Assembly: GCA_021799935.1 (NCBI GenBank)
Contig: JAJYZM010000018.1
Coordinates: 1 to 10,087, forward strand
Direction: 5' to 3'
DNA: 10,087 nucleotides
Origin: a bacterium
GTDB taxonomy: Bacteria; SZUA-79; Acidulodesulfobacterales; Acidulodesulfobacteraceae
Of this stretch, positions 6,410 to 10,087 are shown one piece after another (the stretch's first letter is position 1; the number at the start of each line of letters is the position of its first letter). The notes beneath the pieces were generated by a model, which worked only from the letters and a program-made list of their open reading frames with translations, did no database searches and was not told where the DNA came from. Both the position numbers and the translations under genes were made by a program.

Positions 6410-7372
6410 TTAGCGGACGTACGTAAGCCATTTTTCGTATTTTTTACTCCCGCCCTTCACTATGTTAAAAAAGGTCTTCTGAAGTTCAAGGGCAATCTTC
6501 CCGGCTTTTCCTATGCCGATTTTTCTGTCGTCTATTTCCCTCACCGGAGTGACTTCGGCGGCGGTTCCCGTTAAAAAAACCTCGTCGGCGATATAAAGTT
6601 CGTCTCTGGTTACTCTTTCTTCTTTAATCTTTAAACCCATTTCATTTTCCATAACTTCGATAACGCTGTTCCTTGTAATGCCGGGCAATACGGAAGACAG
6701 CGGCGGAGTTTTAATATAACCCCCGGAATAAACGAAGATATTTTCGCCGCTCGCCTCGCAGACAAAACCGGAAGTATCCAGCATTATAGCCTCGTCGTAA
6801 CCGGCGTTAACGGCCTCTTTTTTAGCAAGAATCGAATTTATATATTGTCCGGTAGATTTGGACATGCCCATAAAGGTATTTACGTGAAACCTTGCGTAAG
6901 AGGATACTTTGGCTCTTATACCGTTTTTGAGGGCTTCCTCTCCCAGATATGCCCCCCAGTACCATGCGGAAATCGACACTCTAGTATCGTAATTTTTTAT
7001 GAATATGCCGAGTCCGCCTCCGTCTCCTATGAAGATAAGAGGTCTTATGTAACATTCTTTAAATTTATTTATTTTAACTGTTTCTATAATTGCTTTTTTA
7101 ATTTCTTTCTTATCGTAAGAAACGGGTATCTGGAGAATATGACAGGAGTTATAAAGCCTGTCGATATGCTCGTCGAGTCTGAAAACGGCAGAACCCCCTT
7201 TTTTTATTTCATAGCATCTTATCCCTTCGAATGCGCCGAGACCGTAATGCAGGGAATGGCTGTTTACGGAAACCTTGGCGTCTTCATAATCGACGAATTT
7301 ACCGTCGAGCCATACTTTTGAGCCTTCAAAAGGACTGCCGCTTTTCTTGCCGGCTGCTTTTTTGCCTTTCAT
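6410..7372 (-). CDS. ilvE: Branched-chain amino acid aminotransferase
   Basis: This 320-residue protein belongs to the fold-type IV PLP aminotransferases. VWLDGKFVDYEDAKVSVNSHSLHYG is split here over residues 20-44, and GAFEGIRCY (46-54) gives the N-terminal signature. Lys172 (MSKSTGQY) is the PLP Schiff-base lysine. Glu206 in CEASGENIFV contacts the pyridine nitrogen, and LPGITR (229-234) and TGTAAEVTPV (268-277) bind cofactor phosphate and substrate. The tail KWLTYV resembles E. coli IlvE. It catalyses reversible transamination of Val, Leu and Ile with 2-oxoglutarate in the cytoplasm. An extra basic N-terminus (MKGKKAAGKKSGSPF) of about 15-18 residues precedes the usual start, but no later ATG exists. 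A purine-rich AGAGAG about 7 nt upstream is a moderate ribosome-binding site. It stands 71 bp behind mtnA, the largest gap in this block. D-amino acid or aminodeoxychorismate activity is unlikely given overall similarity. Confidence 0.93.
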   Translation of the reverse strand: MKGKKAAGKKSGSPFEGSKVWLDGKFVDYEDAKVSVNSHSLHYGLGAFEGIRCYEIKKGGSAVFRLDEHIDRLYNSCHILQIPVSYDKKEIKKAIIETVKINKFKECYIRPLIFIGDGGGLGIFIKNYDTRVSISAWYWGAYLGEEALKNGIRAKVSSYARFHVNTFMGMSKSTGQYINSILAKKEAVNAGYDEAIMLDTSGFVCEASGENIFVYSGGYIKTPPLSSVLPGITRNSVIEVMENEMGLKIKEERVTRDELYIADEVFLTGTAAEVTPVREIDDRKIGIGKAGKIALELQKTFFNIVKGGSKKYEKWLTYVR

Positions 7373-7443
7373 AATTTTTCTCTCTTTTAGAATTAGATTT
7401 GTATTTATATTTATATATTGTCCATATGTGCTTTATTATATTA

Positions 7444-8493
7444 TCATTTGCCGAAAGCGTCCGCAATAGATTTTTTATAATCCTGGTATAAAATGCCTTT
7501 TTCTGTTATTATTGCGGATATGAATCTGTTTGGAGTAACGTCGAAAGCGTAATTTAAAGCCTTTGCGTTTTCCGGCGCAATCCTTTTGCCGAATACCGTG
7601 AGAACCTCTTCCATATCCCGTTCCTCAATAGGAATTTCATCGCCGGATTCAAGATTTATATCTATCGTAGAAAGCGGGGCGGCTACGTAAAACGGAATAT
7701 TGTTTTCCTTGGCCAGAACGGCGACCTGATAAGTGCCTATTTTATTTGCGACGTCTCCGTTAGAAGCTATTCTGTCTGCGCCTACTATTACGGCGTCGAT
7801 TTTGCCTTTTCTCATTAAAAGCCCCGCGGAATTGTCGGCGATAAGAGTTACGGGTATCCCGTCTTCCATCAGTTCCCATGCCGTAAGCCTCGCTCCCTGA
7901 AGAAACGGCCTTGTTTCGTCCGAAATAACCGATATTTTTTTATTTTGCGAAACCGCCGCCCTTATTACTCCCAGCGCGGTACCGTAACCGGCGGTAGCTA
8001 ACGCTCCGGCGTTGCAGTGGGTCAGAACGTTGAAACCGTCTTTCAAAAGCGCGGCTCCGTACCGTCCCATATTTTTGTTGATTTCTATGTCTTCGTCGTA
8101 AACCTTGAGAACTTCGGCTCTTATGCGGCCTACTATTTCTTTTAAATCGGTTCCGGTTTCTACAAGCCCCTTAATCCTGTCAACCGCCCAGCCGAGATTG
8201 ACGGCGGTCGGCCTTGCCGAGAACATAAAACCGGCTATATCTAAAAATTTATTTTTAAACGTTTCGTAAGTGTTTACTTCCGGTAAATCAAGGAGGGATT
8301 TTGCGCCTAAATACAAACCGAAAGCCGCGGAAACACCTATTGCGGGAGCGCCCCTTACAATCATATCTTTTATTGCGTCGTAAACTTCCTTATAAGTTTT
8401 TAATTCGACGTAAATTATTTCGAGCGGAAGTTTTCTCTGGTCGAGCATTTCTACGACGTCGTCGTCTCTTAATCTTAGGGTATAAAAAGCCAC
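7444..8493 (-). CDS. mtnA: S-methyl-5-thioribose-1-phosphate isomerase
   Basis: This 349-residue protein matches MtnA over its full length. The enzyme converts methylthioribose-1-phosphate to methylthioribulose-1-phosphate in the methionine salvage pathway. RGAPAIGV (47-54) is the N-terminal signature. THCNAGALAT contains Cys160 and VGADRIASNGD contains Asp240, the catalytic pair at the same numbers as in the B. subtilis enzyme. NKIGTYQVAVLA (250-261) and the C-terminal VTPNRFISAIITEKGI (319-334) are also conserved. Related eIF2B-alpha and ribose-1,5-bisphosphate isomerases are less likely because both catalytic residues and the MtnA-type N-terminal region are present. The start is GTG at 8493, supported by GGAGG 6 nt upstream. 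The gene ends in TGA immediately followed by TAA. It lies 25 bp after hicA and ahead of ilvE. No other mtn gene is in the window, so the role could also be in a methylthioadenosine or deoxyribose shunt. Confidence 0.94.
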   Translation of the reverse strand: MAFYTLRLRDDDVVEMLDQRKLPLEIIYVELKTYKEVYDAIKDMIVRGAPAIGVSAAFGLYLGAKSLLDLPEVNTYETFKNKFLDIAGFMFSARPTAVNLGWAVDRIKGLVETGTDLKEIVGRIRAEVLKVYDEDIEINKNMGRYGAALLKDGFNVLTHCNAGALATAGYGTALGVIRAAVSQNKKISVISDETRPFLQGARLTAWELMEDGIPVTLIADNSAGLLMRKGKIDAVIVGADRIASNGDVANKIGTYQVAVLAKENNIPFYVAAPLSTIDINLESGDEIPIEERDMEEVLTVFGKRIAPENAKALNYAFDVTPNRFISAIITEKGILYQDYKKSIADAFGK

Positions 8494-8499
8494 TTTATG

Positions 8500-8504
8500 C
8501 CTCC
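8500..8504 (-). promoter_or_regulatory. mtnA: Ribosome-binding site deciding the GTG start of mtnA
   Basis: GGAGG on the minus strand sits 6 nt before the GTG at 8493, in the 25-bp gap after hicA. There is no in-frame ATG nearby, and the resulting N-terminus (MAFYTLRLRDDDVVEMLDQR) aligns with the usual MtnA beginning. Confidence 0.75.
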
Positions 8505-8518
8505 GTATAATAAAAACT

Positions 8519-8722
8519 TTAAAAATTTATATCGACAGCTTCGACTATTTGCTTAACTATCTTCGGGTGCAATATCTTATTTGAATGAAACGGAACAACT
8601 ACCCTAACATTTTTCTTTATATATATCCTATGGCTGCCCTTACTCCTGATTAATTCAAATCCGGCTTTTAATAATAAGGATTCGGCTTCATCAGGCGTTA
8701 ATTTTGGAAGCTTAGGCAACAT
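8519..8722 (-). CDS. hicA: HicA-type toxin (mRNA interferase)
   Basis: This 67-residue protein has the HicA/YcfA double-stranded-RNA-binding-like fold. LTPDEAESLLLKAGFELIR forms the first helix and strand (8-26), KGSHRIY (28-34) carries the catalytic His31, and VVVPFHSNKILHPKIVKQIV (41-60) forms the last strands and helix. HicA toxins cleave mRNA independently of the ribosome and block translation when free of HicB. The catalytic His is intact, so the toxin is probably active. It overlaps the end of hicB by 11 bp. AGAGGTG ends only 1 nt before the ATG, leaving just 3 nt after GAGG. A TTG at codon 2 would have 6 nt and is an alternative start. The order is antitoxin first, the reverse of the classical hicA-hicB layout. 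Confidence 0.9.
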   Translation of the reverse strand: MLPKLPKLTPDEAESLLLKAGFELIRSKGSHRIYIKKNVRVVVPFHSNKILHPKIVKQIVEAVDINF

Positions 8723-8936
8723 TCACCTCTAAAGAAGCGGTAAGAATTTCTTTGCTTAAATATTTTTTTCTTTCAACCTTGGTCAATGTTTCCAAATATA
8801 ACTCGATAGCTTCTTTAATATTGTCTATTACTTCTTCATAAGAATCGCCTTGCGTCTGACATCCTTTAAGTTCAGGGCAATATGCGTAATAACCGTGTTC
8901 GTCTTTTTCGATAATTATAGCAACTTTATATGGCAT
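8712..8936 (-). CDS. hicB: HicB-family antitoxin, short form without DNA-binding domain
   Basis: This 74-residue protein is the partial-RNase-H-fold domain of HicB: MPYKVAIIIEKDEHGYYAYC (1-20), PELKGCQTQGDSYEE (21-35) and IKEAIELYLETL (40-51). This domain binds HicA and covers its active site. It stops after a short Lys-rich tail (KVERKKYLSKEILTASLEVNVA is split over 53-74) and has no helix-turn-helix or ribbon-helix-helix segment, so it probably cannot autoregulate a promoter in the way long HicB proteins do. GGGAGGAG (8951-8944) gives a near-ideal ribosome-binding site 7 nt before the ATG and lies inside the last codons of gatB. Only 3 bp separate the gatB stop from this start. Some solitary HicB-like proteins have other roles, but the adjacent hicA makes the antitoxin call secure. 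Confidence 0.9.
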   Translation of the reverse strand: MPYKVAIIIEKDEHGYYAYCPELKGCQTQGDSYEEVIDNIKEAIELYLETLTKVERKKYLSKEILTASLEVNVA

Positions 8937-8939
8937 AAA

Positions 8940-10087
8940 TCAGCTCCTCCCGCTTTTATAATTCTCGATATTTTTTTGCAATATCTCGTTCACTTTTTTA
9001 GGATTGGCTTTGCCTTTAGTTTTTTTCATCGCTTCTCCGACAAAAAAGCCGAATAATTTATCTTTCCCGCCTATAAGGTCGGCAAATTCTTTCTGATTTT
9101 CGTTAATCGCCTGTTTTACTATTTCTTCGATGCCTTTGTCGTCCGAAACCTGGGCAAGATTCTTTTCTTTTATAACTTCTCCGGCTTTTTTTCCCGATGA
9201 AAGCATTTCCGCCAACACGATTTTACCTGTGTTCCTGTTAATGCTGCCGGATTCTACCGCGGTTATCAGCTCAAGAAAATCTTGGGCGTTAATAAGGCTT
9301 CTTCCCTCTCCTTCCCTTGCTTTCAGTTCCGACAGTAGTTCGTTTATAATCCAGTTAGCCAACTTTTTTATCTCGACCCTGCCGCCGTTTTCCTTTATTA
9401 GAACTTCAAAATAATGCGATATGTCTTTATCTTGAGTAAGCACTTCGGCATCGTATTCCGTCAGCTTATATTCAGAAACGTATCTGCCTCTTTTTACTGC
9501 GGGAAGCTCCGTAAGCGAATTTTTAACTTCGGATATGAACTCTTCGGATAATATCAGCGGCGGCAGATCCGGCTCCTCAAAATACCTGTAGTCGTGGGCC
9601 TCTTCTTTTCCCCTCATAGGCCTCGTGAGATTTTCTTTAGAATCGTAAAGCCTTGTTTCCTGAACAACTTTCCCGCCGCTTAAAACGACGTCTATCTGTC
9701 TTTCTATTTCATATTCTATGGCTTTTTCGACGAATTTAAAGGAATTTACGTTTTTAACTTCGGCTCTAGTCCCGAGTTGAGGGTCTCCTTTACGCCTTAC
9801 GGAAACGTTAGCGTCGCACCTGAAACTGCCTTCCTCCATATTTCCGTCGGAAACCCCAAGATACACGAGTATTTCCCTAAGCGCTTTCAGATAAGCGGCG
9901 GCTTCCGAGGCCGAGTTTATATCAGGTTCGGAAACTATTTCCACAAGGGGGGTGCCGGCTCTGTTTAAATCCACATAAGACTGATTTCCTATATGAATTA
10001 ATTTTCCGGCGTCTTCTTCTATATGAAGCCTGTTTATTCTTATTTTCTTTTCTCCGCCGCCGGTTTCGATATTCAAATAGCCGTTTG
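8940..10087 (-). CDS. gatB: Asp/Glu-tRNA(Asn/Gln) amidotransferase subunit B, 5' end outside the window
   Basis: The frame is open to the right edge and gives 382 residues. GatB is normally about 475-480 aa, so roughly 95 N-terminal residues are missing. GYLNIETGGGEKKIRINRLHIEEDAGK (split near the right end) and SYVDLNRAGTPLVEIVSEPDI are hallmark GatB cradle-domain sequences. FRCDANVSVR and GTRAEVKNVNSF follow, then the MRGKEEAHDYRYFEEPDLPP kinase/amidase segment, the helical domain, and a YqeY-like C-terminal tail (LFGFFVGEAMKKTKGKANP). With GatC and the amidase GatA, this subunit activates Glu-tRNA(Gln) or Asp-tRNA(Asn) with ATP and amidates it using ammonia from glutamine. The gene ends in TGA at 8940-8942, 3 bp before hicB, making it the furthest upstream visible gene of this operon. 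gatA and gatC are not in view. Confidence 0.96.
   Translation of the reverse strand, partial: NGYLNIETGGGEKKIRINRLHIEEDAGKLIHIGNQSYVDLNRAGTPLVEIVSEPDINSASEAAAYLKALREILVYLGVSDGNMEEGSFRCDANVSVRRKGDPQLGTRAEVKNVNSFKFVEKAIEYEIERQIDVVLSGGKVVQETRLYDSKENLTRPMRGKEEAHDYRYFEEPDLPPLILSEEFISEVKNSLTELPAVKRGRYVSEYKLTEYDAEVLTQDKDISHYFEVLIKENGGRVEIKKLANWIINELLSELKAREGEGRSLINAQDFLELITAVESGSINRNTGKIVLAEMLSSGKKAGEVIKEKNLAQVSDDKGIEEIVKQAINENQKEFADLIGGKDKLFGFFVGEAMKKTKGKANPKKVNEILQKNIENYKSGRS
8944..8951 (-). promoter_or_regulatory. hicB: Strong Shine-Dalgarno sequence of hicB, inside the gatB 3' end
   Basis: GGGAGGAG is complementary to the 16S rRNA tail and lies 7 nt before the hicB ATG at 8936. It is built from the codons for the last Gly-Arg-Ser residues of GatB. 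Ribosomes ending gatB could reinitiate here, linking antitoxin output to gatB translation. Confidence 0.75.

Noticed and set aside
6845..7321. 158-codon open frame on the plus strand opposite ilvE
   Set aside because: It is the longest antisense frame, but it mirrors a fully conserved IlvE. Its odd Phe/Cys/Tyr-rich composition is what the complement of that gene yields, and no ribosome-binding site is seen.
7398..7424. TGGACA and TACAAA boxes upstream of ilvE as a promoter
   Set aside because: The spacing is 15 bp and both boxes are imperfect in a strongly AT-rich 71-bp gap. A promoter for ilvE is possible here, but these boxes do not establish it.
7373..7443. Riboswitch or T-box leader before ilvE
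   Set aside because: The gap is only 71 bp, almost all A and T, with no stable stem and no room for a known aptamer.
8519..8936. hicBA as part of a larger mobile or defence island
   Set aside because: The neighbours on both sides are housekeeping genes. No integrase, transposase, repeats or other defence genes are present in the window.

Overview
This window reads as part of a Gram-negative, AT-rich bacterial chromosome. Two adjacent ADP-heptose-type (GT9) glycosyltransferases and a cytoplasmic sugar deacetylase imply a lipopolysaccharide core or a related surface glycan. A GatB subunit implies tRNA-dependent formation of Gln-tRNA and/or Asn-tRNA. Gene density is very high, gaps are short, and GTG and TTG starts are used. 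The taxon cannot be fixed from this sequence. An AT-rich, deltaproteobacteria-like anaerobe would fit, but that is a guess.

There are three transcription blocks. (1) Positions 1-3771, minus strand, read from right to left: a CE4 polysaccharide deacetylase, two tandem GT9 glycosyltransferases, and a family-2-like glycosyltransferase cut off by the left edge. This looks like one surface-glycan operon. (2) Positions 3860-5329, plus strand, diverging from block 1 across an 88-bp AT-rich gap: a cytosolic ALG5/DPM1-like GT2 glycosyltransferase, followed 15 bp later by an Aag/MPG-type alkylpurine DNA glycosylase. (3) Positions 5397-10087, minus strand, converging on block 2: gatB (5' end outside the window), a hicB-hicA toxin-antitoxin pair, mtnA, ilvE, a GalE-like epimerase, and an 18-residue lysine-rich reading frame with a perfect Shine-Dalgarno sequence.

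Block 1, the GT2 gene and the GalE-like epimerase plausibly cooperate in making and attaching surface sugars. Block 3 otherwise carries central metabolism: tRNA amidation, methylthioribose-1-phosphate isomerisation and branched-chain amino acid transamination. mtnA followed by ilvE may be a functional pair for methionine salvage, because a branched-chain aminotransferase can carry out the final transamination of that pathway. The hicBA pair is fused tightly into this operon: its start lies 3 bp from the gatB stop, and no separate promoter is evident.

No RNA gene, insertion sequence, CRISPR array, attachment site or phage gene was seen, and no stretch longer than 300 bp lacks a gene. The items most worth a second look are the 18-aa frame after the epimerase, the placement and ribosome-binding-site asymmetry of hicBA, the concentration of 8-9 nt homopolymer runs in the left half, and the mtnA-ilvE pairing. 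No clearly new multi-gene system is evident.
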